The notes under the pieces were generated by a model, which had not been told where the DNA came from, did no database searches, and saw only the letters and a program-made list of their open reading frames with translations. Positions 46,869-54,992 of a DNA stretch of 64,000 nt are shown here, piece by piece (the first letter of the stretch is position 1; every line of letters begins with the position of its first letter). Source of the stretch: Oceanirhabdus seepicola (GTDB lineage: Bacteria; Bacillota; Clostridia; Clostridiales; Clostridiaceae); the NCBI RefSeq assembly GCF_023684385.1, contig NZ_JAGSOJ010000002.1, positions 1,178,001 through 1,242,000 on the forward strand. The letters run 5' to 3'. The position numbers were made by a program, and so were the translations under genes.

Positions 46869-47818
46869 TTCTTTTGTTTTTTTAGGTGTGGTAGTAAAAA
46901 GTACAAACCTAAAATCACAGCAGTCATTAATGCAAAGAGAAGTTTAGTCTCTGGGGAAATACGAAGAGGAGTGAAGAATCCTTCAATAATTCCTGCGATG
47001 ACCAATAAGAAGCAAACGCCACCGAGTAGAGAGGCACCCTGTATGCAACCTTTTATAATGGAATCTTTTCTTTTAAGTTCTCCTGGATTAATTATTGATT
47101 TTCCAATGAGTAACCCTGCACCACCAGCTATAAAGATGGCAGTTAATTCTATGATTCCATGAGGAAGTATTAAGGACCAGAAATTTAGGTTGTTATTTTG
47201 CAAAAATACAAGTGCTGCTAGGGAACCTAGTAGAGTTCCGTTCATGAATAACACATAAATTGTACCTATACCAAGGGTTATACCGAAAACAAATGCTTTG
47301 AAAGATACTGTTATGTTATTTAGCATAATAAAACTGGACATCATAGGGGCGTTCCAATCAGCTCCGCTACCTAGATCTTGTGACATAGCATCTACATATT
47401 CAGCTGGAAGGAAGTAAGATGCTGAAGATTTATCGGAATAAACCATCAAGAAACTTATTATAAAGCCTAAAAAGAAAACAAAGGTAGATATTAAAATCAT
47501 TTTTCTATGTTCTTTTAGTAGAGCTGGAAATTTTCTTGTAAAATATTGAAGTAACTCCTTTAAAGAACTTCTTTTTACTGAGTAAATATAATTATGGGAT
47601 CGACCAATAAGTGAATTTAAGTAATTGGTTAATTCACAAGAGCCATAATGTGTTTTAGAATATGAAAGGTTATGGCTTGTCAATTGAAAAAGATGAAGAA
47701 AGTCTTTAACTTCTTGAGAATCAAGAGATTTAAATCCTTTTTTCTGAATTTTTTCAGTAAGTATTGATAGTTTATCCCAATCAGGCCTATGTATATTGAT
47801 GAAATTTTCTTTTTTCAT
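46850..47818 (-). CDS. SpoIIM/DUF95-like integral membrane protein
   Basis: 322 residues. A ~100-residue cytoplasmic N-terminal part (IHRPDWDKLSILTEKIQKKG, the usual start of DUF95 proteins) is followed by about six membrane helices. ILPHGIIELTAIFIAGGAG carries the conserved HG-x-x-E motif of this family. It resembles stage II sporulation protein M but is longer, and such genes usually accompany MoxR/DUF58/RDD genes rather than sporulation genes. AAAGAGGTGACC precedes the ATG. Its last codons come from a repeat arm. Confidence 0.8.
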   Translation of the reverse strand: MKKENFINIHRPDWDKLSILTEKIQKKGFKSLDSQEVKDFLHLFQLTSHNLSYSKTHYGSCELTNYLNSLIGRSHNYIYSVKRSSLKELLQYFTRKFPALLKEHRKMILISTFVFFLGFIISFLMVYSDKSSASYFLPAEYVDAMSQDLGSGADWNAPMMSSFIMLNNITVSFKAFVFGITLGIGTIYVLFMNGTLLGSLAALVFLQNNNLNFWSLILPHGIIELTAIFIAGGAGLLIGKSIINPGELKRKDSIIKGCIQGASLLGGVCFLLVIAGIIEGFFTPLRISPETKLLFALMTAVILGLYFLLPHLKKQKKLRVEN

Positions 47819-47925
47819 ATAGGGTCACCTCTTTTATGAATGTTATATTTTTAAATCTTTATCAATAAACATTGTAACAAAATATGGTTGATTAAACAAA
47901 TAATTCATTAGTTAGGAGTGTTAAA

Positions 47926-48627
47926 ATGGATAAATTCGAAGTGGTATCACCAGAAAATATAGAAATTGAATATTCAAGAGCTGGGCTTGGATCTAGAGCA
48001 GCAGCGGTTATGATAGATTATTTGATTCAGTGGACAGTGCAACTTATACTTTTATTAAGTGTATTTTTCTTTGTATTTAAGGCTGATACATCAAATTTAG
48101 AAGAAAATTTCGGGTGGGCAATAGGGATATTTCTAGTGGTTTTTTGGGGAATTAACTATTTATATTTTATCATACTTGAAGGGATAATGAATGGATCTAC
48201 ACCAGGTAAAAGAGTTTTGAAGTTAAGAACAATAAGAAACAATGGTATGCCAATAACTCTTAAACATTCACTGGTAAGAAATCTTTTTAGAGTTATTATT
48301 GATAATTATTTTGTAGGTGTTATAATGATGTTCTTTAGAAAAGATAAGAAGAGATTAGGAGATATAATATCCTCAACTGTTGTAGTGGGGGAAGGGGAAG
48401 AAATCTTAGTCTATAATAAAAATTTAGGTGAAAATCTATCTCTAGAGAATAATATATTTATTACTGAAGAGGAAAAAGAAATAATTAGAGATTATTTTAA
48501 TAGAAAAGAATCTTTGGGAGAAAATAGTGATAAGGTACTAAATGATTTAATGACTTATTTCAAGAAGCATTATCAATTTCCAGAAGAAAATTATTCTTTT
48601 GAAGAAGCATTAAAAAAATTACTATAG
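47926..48627 (+). CDS. RDD-family membrane protein
   Basis: 233 residues. The RDD domain (GLGSRAAAVMIDYLIQW ... NGSTPGKRVLKLRTI ... KHSLVRNLFRVIID) spans about 20-150 with three membrane helices. A soluble acidic C-terminal tail follows. RDD genes are frequent neighbours of SpoIIM-like, MoxR and DUF58 genes, so this divergent pair completes the usual set. The biochemical role of the family is unclear; ion transport has been proposed for some members. Confidence 0.83.
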   Translation: MDKFEVVSPENIEIEYSRAGLGSRAAAVMIDYLIQWTVQLILLLSVFFFVFKADTSNLEENFGWAIGIFLVVFWGINYLYFIILEGIMNGSTPGKRVLKLRTIRNNGMPITLKHSLVRNLFRVIIDNYFVGVIMMFFRKDKKRLGDIISSTVVVGEGEEILVYNKNLGENLSLENNIFITEEEKEIIRDYFNRKESLGENSDKVLNDLMTYFKKHYQFPEENYSFEEALKKLL

Positions 48628-48713
48628 GCATAGGAAAAAAATAGAAAGTCAAAGATGTAACAAAAAGATTAGTGTACTGACTAAGTAGTTTTTTGAATAT
48701 GTAATAATTAAGC

Positions 48714-48742
48714 TTGACACTTAACTAGTCCTATGATAGAAT
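48714..48742 (+). promoter_or_regulatory. promoter of the riboflavin operon
   Basis: A perfect TTGACA (48714-48719), a 17-base spacer and TAGAAT (48737-48742) stand about 15-20 bases before the FMN riboswitch. Confidence 0.82.
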
Positions 48743-48759
48743 TCAATTAAAATTAAATA

Positions 48760-48885
48760 GTACCTTCAGGGCAGGGTGTAATTCCCTACCGGCGGTAAAG
48801 TCATGTGACTAAGCCCGCGAGCTGGCAACAGCTGATCTGGTGTAATTCCAGAGCCGACAGTATAGTCTGGATGAGAGAAGGAAGT
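48760..48885 (+). ncRNA. FMN riboswitch (RFN element)
   Basis: Conserved RFN segments occur in order: CTTCAGGGCAGGGTG, CCTACCGGCGGT, AGCCCGCGAGC, TGATCTGGTG, GCCGACAGT, AGTCTGGATG and the closing GAGAGAAGG. When FMN is bound, the downstream terminator forms and riboflavin gene transcription stops. It accounts, with its terminator, for most of the 450-base gap before ribD. Confidence 0.97.
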
Positions 48886-48937
48886 ATATTAGAATAATGT
48901 TTATTACTATTCTGATAATATATTTTTGTGTATATAC

Positions 48938-48967
48938 AACCCTGGTGTTTTTACTCCAGGGTTTTTT
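48938..48967 (+). terminator. FMN-riboswitch expression-platform terminator
   Basis: The stem AACCCTGG / CCAGGGTT with a ten-base loop is followed by a T-run, between the aptamer and ribD. Confidence 0.85.
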
Positions 48968-49079
48968 ATGTTTAAACTAATGTATAGATTAAGTTTAAAT
49001 ACACTTCAATGTTACAGCTAGAGGCTGTACAATTCTCTTATTCCGTCCTGAAAAATATATTCTTTTACAGGAGGGCAAT

Positions 49080-50186
49080 ATGAATACCCAATTTATGAAA
49101 AGAGCAATAGAACTAAGCAAAAAAGGATATGGACATGTTAACCCTAACCCTATAGTAGGAAGCGTTATTGTGAAAGATGGAAAGATTGTTGGAGAAGGAT
49201 ACCATGAGAAGTATGGAGAGAACCATGCTGAAAGAAATGCTATAAAAAATGCTAAGGGAAATTTAAATGGTGAATCTCTAAAAGGTACAACTATGTATGT
49301 TACTTTAGAGCCATGTTGTCATTATGGGAAGACTCCCCCGTGTACTGATGCTATTATACAAAATGGTATAAGTGAGGTTTATGTGGGATGTGTAGATCCA
49401 AATGAAAAAGTAAGTGGAAATGGTGTGGAGATACTAAGAAAAAATGGAGTTAAGGTCCATGTAGGTATGTTGGAAGATGAGATAAGAAAATCAAATGAAA
49501 TATTTTTAAGATACATAAAGGAGAGAGAAGTCTTTGTGATAATGAAGAGCGGATCTTCTCTTGACGGTAAAATAAGCACATGTACTGGCGAATCAAAGTG
49601 GATTACTTCTGAAGAATCGAGGCGTCATGCTCATTCAATTAGAAATAGGGTTATGGCAATTATGGTGGGAGTTAATACTGTTATTGAAGATGACCCATCA
49701 TTGAATGTAAGAGATATATCAGAAAATCCAAATGATCCTATAAAGGTGATAGTAGATACCAATGGGAGAACACCATTTGATTGTAAGCTCCTAAAAAATA
49801 GTGGAGATAAGGTGATTTTAGGAGTAGGAGAGAGTATTGAAATAGAGAAAATTGAGAAATATAAAGAGATAGGAGTCACAGTTATTAAAACCCCATTGTA
49901 TAAAGGCAAAGTTGATTTGAAGTTTCTAATTAAAAGGTTAGGTGAGATGGGGATAGATAGCTTACTTATAGAAGGTGGAGGAAATATTCACTTCTCTGCA
50001 TTTGAACAGGGTATAGTGAATAAAGTAATGATGTATTTTGCTCCTAAGATAATCGGAGGTTCAAACTCAAAAACTTCTGTTGAGGGGAATGGATTTGAAA
50101 AATTATTAGAAACTACAGAAATTGAAGATATGAGCATAGTGAAATTAGGAACCGATTTTTTAATCGATGGATATGTAAAGAAATAA
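49080..50186 (+). CDS. ribD: riboflavin biosynthesis deaminase/reductase
   Basis: 368 residues. The N-terminal deaminase domain (to about 145) has HAERNAI and PCCHYGKTPPC, the zinc ligands and catalytic glutamate. The C-terminal reductase domain (about 146-368) has the NADPH-binding region KSGSSLDGKI and LLIEGGGNIHFSAF. It performs the second and third steps of riboflavin synthesis. AGGAGGGC precedes the ATG. First gene of the rib operon. Confidence 0.96.
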   Translation: MNTQFMKRAIELSKKGYGHVNPNPIVGSVIVKDGKIVGEGYHEKYGENHAERNAIKNAKGNLNGESLKGTTMYVTLEPCCHYGKTPPCTDAIIQNGISEVYVGCVDPNEKVSGNGVEILRKNGVKVHVGMLEDEIRKSNEIFLRYIKEREVFVIMKSGSSLDGKISTCTGESKWITSEESRRHAHSIRNRVMAIMVGVNTVIEDDPSLNVRDISENPNDPIKVIVDTNGRTPFDCKLLKNSGDKVILGVGESIEIEKIEKYKEIGVTVIKTPLYKGKVDLKFLIKRLGEMGIDSLLIEGGGNIHFSAFEQGIVNKVMMYFAPKIIGGSNSKTSVEGNGFEKLLETTEIEDMSIVKLGTDFLIDGYVKK

Positions 50187-50215
50187 GGCGTATGTAGCTT
50201 AAGGCAGGTGATAGG

Positions 50216-50854
50216 ATGTTTACAGGAATAATTGAGGAAGTTGGTACCATTAAAAATATAACAAGTGGCGGAGATAAAAGATCGTTTACTATGGAATGTA
50301 AAGAAGTTTTGAATGGAGTTCGTAAAGGTGACAGTATAGCTGTCAACGGAGTGTGTTTAACAGTTAATTCATTTGGAGATAAGCATTTTGTTGCAGATGT
50401 TATGAATGAAACAGTTAAGGCTTCAACATTCAAATGGTGTAAAGAAGGTGACTCAGTAAACCTTGAGAGAGCGTTGCGTATGGGAGATAGACTAGGTGGT
50501 CACATAATAACGGGACATATAGATTGTGTTGGTCAAGTGCAGAGAAAATATCGAGATGGAAACGCTGTTAAGTACGAAATAGAATTTCCTATTGAATACA
50601 TGAATAGGGTTGTTAATAAAGGTTCTATAGGGGTGGACGGTATCAGTTTAACTATTATGGAAATAAAAAATAATACATTCACTATATCTATAATTCCAAC
50701 AACTAGTGAGGATACAATAATATCTAAAAAAGATAGTGGAGATGCGGTAAATCTGGAATTTGATATAATCGGAAAATATGTTCAGAGAATTGAAGTCAAT
50801 CAAAAGAAGAGCAATATAGATATGTCTTTTCTTGAAAAAAACGGATTTATGTAG
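50216..50854 (+). CDS. ribE: riboflavin synthase alpha subunit
   Basis: 212 residues made of two similar lumazine-binding barrels, about 1-97 and 98-200. Each has a G-DS(I/V) and VNGVCLTV or VDGISLTI motif. It dismutates two 6,7-dimethyl-8-ribityllumazine molecules to riboflavin. It lies 29 bases after ribD. Also called RibC in Bacillus nomenclature. Confidence 0.95.
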   Translation: MFTGIIEEVGTIKNITSGGDKRSFTMECKEVLNGVRKGDSIAVNGVCLTVNSFGDKHFVADVMNETVKASTFKWCKEGDSVNLERALRMGDRLGGHIITGHIDCVGQVQRKYRDGNAVKYEIEFPIEYMNRVVNKGSIGVDGISLTIMEIKNNTFTISIIPTTSEDTIISKKDSGDAVNLEFDIIGKYVQRIEVNQKKSNIDMSFLEKNGFM

Positions 50855-50869
50855 AGGAGGAAGATTATA

Positions 50870-52075
50870 ATGTTTAACAGAATTGAAGAAGCTATCGAAG
50901 ATATTAGAAATGGAAAAATGATTATAGTTGTTGATGATGAGGATAGAGAGAATGAAGGGGATCTAGTTATGGCTGGTGAACTTGTAACACCAGAACAAAT
51001 TAATTTTATGATTAAACAAGGTGGAGGATTAATTTGCACACCTATTACCGAGGAAATTGCAGAAAAGGCAGAGCTTCAACCTATGGTTTATGATAATAGC
51101 GACCCTAAGCAAACTGCTTTTACAGTTTCAATAGATAGTGTAAAGGCTACAACAGGTATATCAGCTTCTGAAAGAAGTATGACAATTAAGGATTTATGTG
51201 AAGAATCATTGAATGAACAATCTTTTACTAGACCAGGGCATATATTCCCACTGATAGGAAAAAAAGGTGGGGTATTAAAGAGAGCTGGACACACTGAGGC
51301 TTCAATAGATTTATGTAGACTAGCAGGTTTAAAGGAAGTAGGAGTAATCTGTGAAATAATAGGTGAAGATGGAGAGATGAGAAGAAGAGATGATCTTATC
51401 TCATTTGGAAAAGAGCATGATATTAAAATAATTACAATTGAAGATTTAATAAAATATAGAAGAAATAATGAATGTCTAGTTGAACGTGTTGCAGAAGCAA
51501 AGATGCCAACAAAACACGGGGAGTTTAAAATGATAGGGTTTATCAACAAAATAAACGGTGAACACCATGTTGCTTTAGTAAAAGGTGAAATTGATGAAAA
51601 TGAGAGCACTATTGTGAGAGTCCATTCAGAGTGTTTAACAGGAGATGCCTTCGGATCATTGAGATGTGATTGTGGCGATCAATTGGATAATGCTTTAGAT
51701 ATGATTAATAGAGAAGGAAAAGGTGTTCTACTTTACTTAAGACAAGAGGGAAGAGGTATAGGACTAATAAATAAAATTAAAGCTTACGAGCTTCAAGACC
51801 AAGGACAGGATACTGTTGAAGCAAATATTAATTTAGGTTTTGATGAGGATCTAAGAGAATATGGAATAGGGGCTCAAATATTGAGTGAATTAGGATTAAG
51901 AAAAATAAAGCTTCTTACAAACAATCCTAAAAAGATAAGTGGGTTAAATGCATTTGGATTAGAAATTACTGAAAGAGTGTCAATAGAGATTGAGCATACC
52001 TGTGAAAATTTTAGATACCTATCAACAAAGAAAGAAAAAATGGGGCATATGTTAGATAAGATAAATAACAAATAA
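50870..52075 (+). CDS. ribBA: bifunctional DHBP synthase / GTP cyclohydrolase II
   Basis: 401 residues. The N-terminal ~200 are 3,4-dihydroxy-2-butanone-4-phosphate synthase with [11 protein letters not shown] and RPGHIFPL. The C-terminal ~200 are GTP cyclohydrolase II with HSECLTGD and [12 protein letters not shown] (zinc cysteines) and RQEGRGIGL. It makes both precursors of lumazine. AGAGGAGG precedes the ATG, 15 bases after ribE. Confidence 0.96.
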   Translation: MFNRIEEAIEDIRNGKMIIVVDDEDRENEGDLVMAGELVTPEQINFMIKQGGGLICTPITEEIAEKAELQPMVYDNSDPKQTAFTVSIDSVKATTGISASERSMTIKDLCEESLNEQSFTRPGHIFPLIGKKGGVLKRAGHTEASIDLCRLAGLKEVGVICEIIGEDGEMRRRDDLISFGKEHDIKIITIEDLIKYRRNNECLVERVAEAKMPTKHGEFKMIGFINKINGEHHVALVKGEIDENESTIVRVHSECLTGDAFGSLRCDCGDQLDNALDMINREGKGVLLYLRQEGRGIGLINKIKAYELQDQGQDTVEANINLGFDEDLREYGIGAQILSELGLRKIKLLTNNPKKISGLNAFGLEITERVSIEIEHTCENFRYLSTKKEKMGHMLDKINNK

Positions 52076-52202
52076 CAGAGAACAAAGAACATATATTGAA
52101 GATATTCTTCATGCTTATGAATATCTTTCAGTCGTGGATTGAAAAAACAGAATATATAGAAATACAAAAAAACATAAAACATATTTTAAGGAGTGTTCTA
52201 GG

Positions 52203-52664
52203 ATGAAAATAATAGGTGGAAAGTTAATAGCAGAAGGAATGAAGGTTGCAATCGTCGCATCAAGATTTAATGAGTTCATAGTAGGTAAATTAATTGAGGG
52301 AGCAAATGATACACTTGTAAGACATGGTTGTAATGATGATGATATTGACTTAGTTTGGGTTCCAGGAGCATATGAAATTCCATTAATAGCAAAGAAACTT
52401 GCAGCTACTGGTAAATATGATAATGTAATATGTTTAGGAGCAGTTATTAGAGGGGCTACAACACATTATGATTATGTTTGCAGTGAGGTATCTAAAGGGG
52501 TAGCAACAGTATCACTTGACAGTGGAATCCCTGTTATGTTTGGGGTATTAACAACTGAAAATATTGAACAAGCGATCGAAAGAGCAGGAACAAAAGCAGG
52601 AAATAAAGGTGCAGATGTAGCTATGGCTGCAATAGAAATGACTAATTTAATTAAAGAAATATAA
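52203..52664 (+). CDS. ribH: 6,7-dimethyl-8-ribityllumazine synthase
   Basis: 153 residues. [36 protein letters not shown] (catalytic histidine) and [17 protein letters not shown] are family signatures. It condenses the RibD and RibB products and assembles as 60-mer or decamer shells. It is last in the operon; the ~125 bases before it contain the short repeat word ACAGAGAACAAAGAAC, also seen near 23660. Confidence 0.96.
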   Translation: MKIIGGKLIAEGMKVAIVASRFNEFIVGKLIEGANDTLVRHGCNDDDIDLVWVPGAYEIPLIAKKLAATGKYDNVICLGAVIRGATTHYDYVCSEVSKGVATVSLDSGIPVMFGVLTTENIEQAIERAGTKAGNKGADVAMAAIEMTNLIKEI

Positions 52665-52676
52665 TAATATTTTTAG

Positions 52677-52712
52677 AAACTGGGATAAAAGTACTGACTT
52701 TGGTCCCAGTTT
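52677..52712 (+). terminator. terminator of the riboflavin operon
   Basis: The 9-bp stem AAACTGGGA / TCCCAGTTT with an 18-base loop is followed by Ts. Confidence 0.82.
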
Positions 52713-52881
52713 TATTTTTTGTTTAATTAATGAAGAAGTTATTTCTCTTAATGGAAAATCATTTATCAATTTGGGATATTTATAACTTATGATTTTAATT
52801 TTCTAATTTTGATAAATTATGGTGTATATGATATATTAGTTATTGTGACGTTCGAAAAAATTAATAATATGGGGTGAAAAA

Positions 52882-54294
52882 ATGATTGTAAATATGAAAC
52901 CTTTAAAAACCATATTGATGGAAACCAATAACCCCTTGGAAGATATAAAATGTGTTTCTAACACAAAGAGAAACCCTTCCTCCAAAAGTAGTTTGAAAAA
53001 ATCAGTTATTTTTTGCAGATATATAGGTATGAAGGATACTGAAATTGATTATCTTAATAAATTGAAAAACATAGACAAGTATTTGGAATCAATTGAAGGT
53101 AATTATTTAAAATTTACAAATGGGTTAGGAAAAGATTTTGATATTAACGAAATAGAAAATATGAAGTTGGTTATGGATAACTATATTAACTTTGAAAATC
53201 AAAAGCAAGTCAGTCCATCTGCATTATTCAAATTAAATATTGGTTATGAAATAAATAATGAGTGCTTAGAATGGACAAAAAAACTAGCATTTAAAGAAAT
53301 ATTGAAATTATATGATGCAAACAATAAGAATTCAAACAAAACCATAAGAAAAAATTTTGGCGTGAAAATGTTGTTATGGATGAATAAATATCTAAAACAA
53401 CTATTTGGGAATAATTCACATTTGGATGCAATCCATAAAATACTATTTTACGGAGACATTAAAAAACATGAATTGTATTTTCTAATGCTCTTGTCTAAAT
53501 TAGGGTGTGATATACTCTATATAAATCCTAAAGAGGATATAGAGTATCAATTTCCAGAAGTAATAGATTATTCAAATGTAATAAAGTATAAGAAAATGCA
53601 TGATGTAGAAATACAGTTTCCTAGGGTTGCCATAAACTCAGAAAGACCATTAATACATTCAAAAAAAACACTAAGTCAAACAGTAGAAACTAAAGAAATA
53701 GAGAAAGATTTTCATAAAGATTGTGAAAAAAGTTATGAAGAACTTGCTACATTAGCAAAGTCAGTTGTAATGATAAATGTATATGGTGAAAATAGAAAAT
53801 TTATAGGGGGAGGATCTGGAGTAGTCATAAGTGACAATGGATTTATTATAACTAATTTTCATGTGGTAAATAAAGGTTTATTCTTTGGTGTGGTTTTCGA
53901 AAACGACAACAATGAGTATATGACATACAATATTGTTAAATATCATCCAGACTATGATTTAGCTTTAATAAAAGTTGATAATACCACAAAACCCGTTATA
54001 TTGAATGAAAAACATTTAGTTAGGGGACAGAAGGTTATAGCAATTGGTAGCCCTTTAGGATTGTTTAATACAATTTCAGATGGAATTGTATCAGGTTTTA
54101 GAGAATTTGATAGAGTAAAAACTGTTCAAATCACAGCACCTATCTCTCCAGGAAGTTCAGGAGGTGCATTATTTGATATGTATGGTAAGTTAGTAGGAAT
54201 AACAACATCTGGGTTTGATGCGCAAAATATAAATTTGGCAGTACCAGCTCAATGTGTAAACCAATTTGCTGGAAATATATTTAAAAAGACATAG
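52882..54294 (+). CDS. YceG-like domain fused to a trypsin-like serine protease
   Basis: 470 residues. Residues ~1-260 contain ILFYGDIKKHELYFLMLL and GCDILYINPKED, which I recognise as the core of the YceG_bac domain found with Ter/tellurium stress genes. Residues ~285-470 are a trypsin/DegP-like protease: GGGSGVVIS, H327 in NFHVV, D359 in DYDLALIK and S426 in SPGSSGG form an intact triad. There is no signal peptide, membrane helix or PDZ domain, so it should be a cytosolic protease. No Ter genes are near. GGGGTGAAAA precedes the ATG. The protease call is firm, the YceG call moderate. Confidence 0.82.
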   Translation: MIVNMKPLKTILMETNNPLEDIKCVSNTKRNPSSKSSLKKSVIFCRYIGMKDTEIDYLNKLKNIDKYLESIEGNYLKFTNGLGKDFDINEIENMKLVMDNYINFENQKQVSPSALFKLNIGYEINNECLEWTKKLAFKEILKLYDANNKNSNKTIRKNFGVKMLLWMNKYLKQLFGNNSHLDAIHKILFYGDIKKHELYFLMLLSKLGCDILYINPKEDIEYQFPEVIDYSNVIKYKKMHDVEIQFPRVAINSERPLIHSKKTLSQTVETKEIEKDFHKDCEKSYEELATLAKSVVMINVYGENRKFIGGGSGVVISDNGFIITNFHVVNKGLFFGVVFENDNNEYMTYNIVKYHPDYDLALIKVDNTTKPVILNEKHLVRGQKVIAIGSPLGLFNTISDGIVSGFREFDRVKTVQITAPISPGSSGGALFDMYGKLVGITTSGFDAQNINLAVPAQCVNQFAGNIFKKT

Positions 54295-54992
54295 AACACA
54301 ATAAGCCATTGTCAATATAAAAATATTATAGTGGTAAGGGGATAAAAACTGATGGTACAAAATTTCAAGTATTGTTGTATAACAATCAATAATATTGGTG
54401 GTGGAGAAGACTTTCAAGTCATTCCATCACTTTCTTTTATTCTGGAAAGTAGAACTCTGACTTAATGATTATAATGCTGATATGAATCTTATGGTAATAA
54501 ATGGTGTATAAGGAGTTTTAGTGAATGGAAACAAAATTCCTTATAGTTTTTTCTGAAAAGTATAATCAAGAATAGATTCTACATAGTATACTGATGAAGA
54601 GACAATTTTTCCATAGAATTTGCCATCTTTTCATATTATGGTATAATTATTGTTTGAAAATAAACCATTAATTATAATATAATTATGAAGGGGCATTATA
54701 ATATATAAAGAACAAATAAGGAATAAAAATAACCTGATTTACTCTATGTTCTTTGATAGCAGATAGTTGAAGTGTCTGTTTTTTATTGAAATTTATTTGG
54801 AAGGGGAGAACTTTCTTAACTAAATAATTACGTAATATTATATGGAGTATATAATACTTTATTAAAAAAAAATTAACACATTGCGCTAATATGATATGTT
54901 ATACTAGAATAACTAATTATTGAGAAGTTACTTTATAACAATTATTATTAGTTATGAATTAAATATAATATTTACTCGGAGATGATGATGAT
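54295..54992. other. 698-base region without a convincing gene
   Basis: The first ~300 bases contain short broken frames (for example GEDFQVIPSLSF near 54405-54440) that could be remnants, but they are not supported. Further on, TTGAAA followed 18 bases later by TATAAT (about 54655-54685) precedes a T-tailed hairpin at 54760-54784 (CAGATA/TGTCTG). This would define a ~90-base transcript or clpE leader. AAAGAAC ... GTTCTTT also pair here. The last ~200 bases are AT-rich leader to clpE. Confidence 0.4.

Noticed and set aside
46850..47818. True sporulation protein SpoIIM
   Set aside because: It is about 100 residues longer than SpoIIM and lies with MoxR, DUF58 and RDD genes, so only a DUF95-family call is justified.
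54300..54600. Degraded coding sequence after the protease gene
   Set aside because: Short peptide-like stretches occur in more than one frame, but I could not connect them into a recognisable protein.
54800..54992. CtsR operator before clpE
   Set aside because: No tandem heptad close to GGTCAAA-NAN-GGTCAAA was found in the leader.
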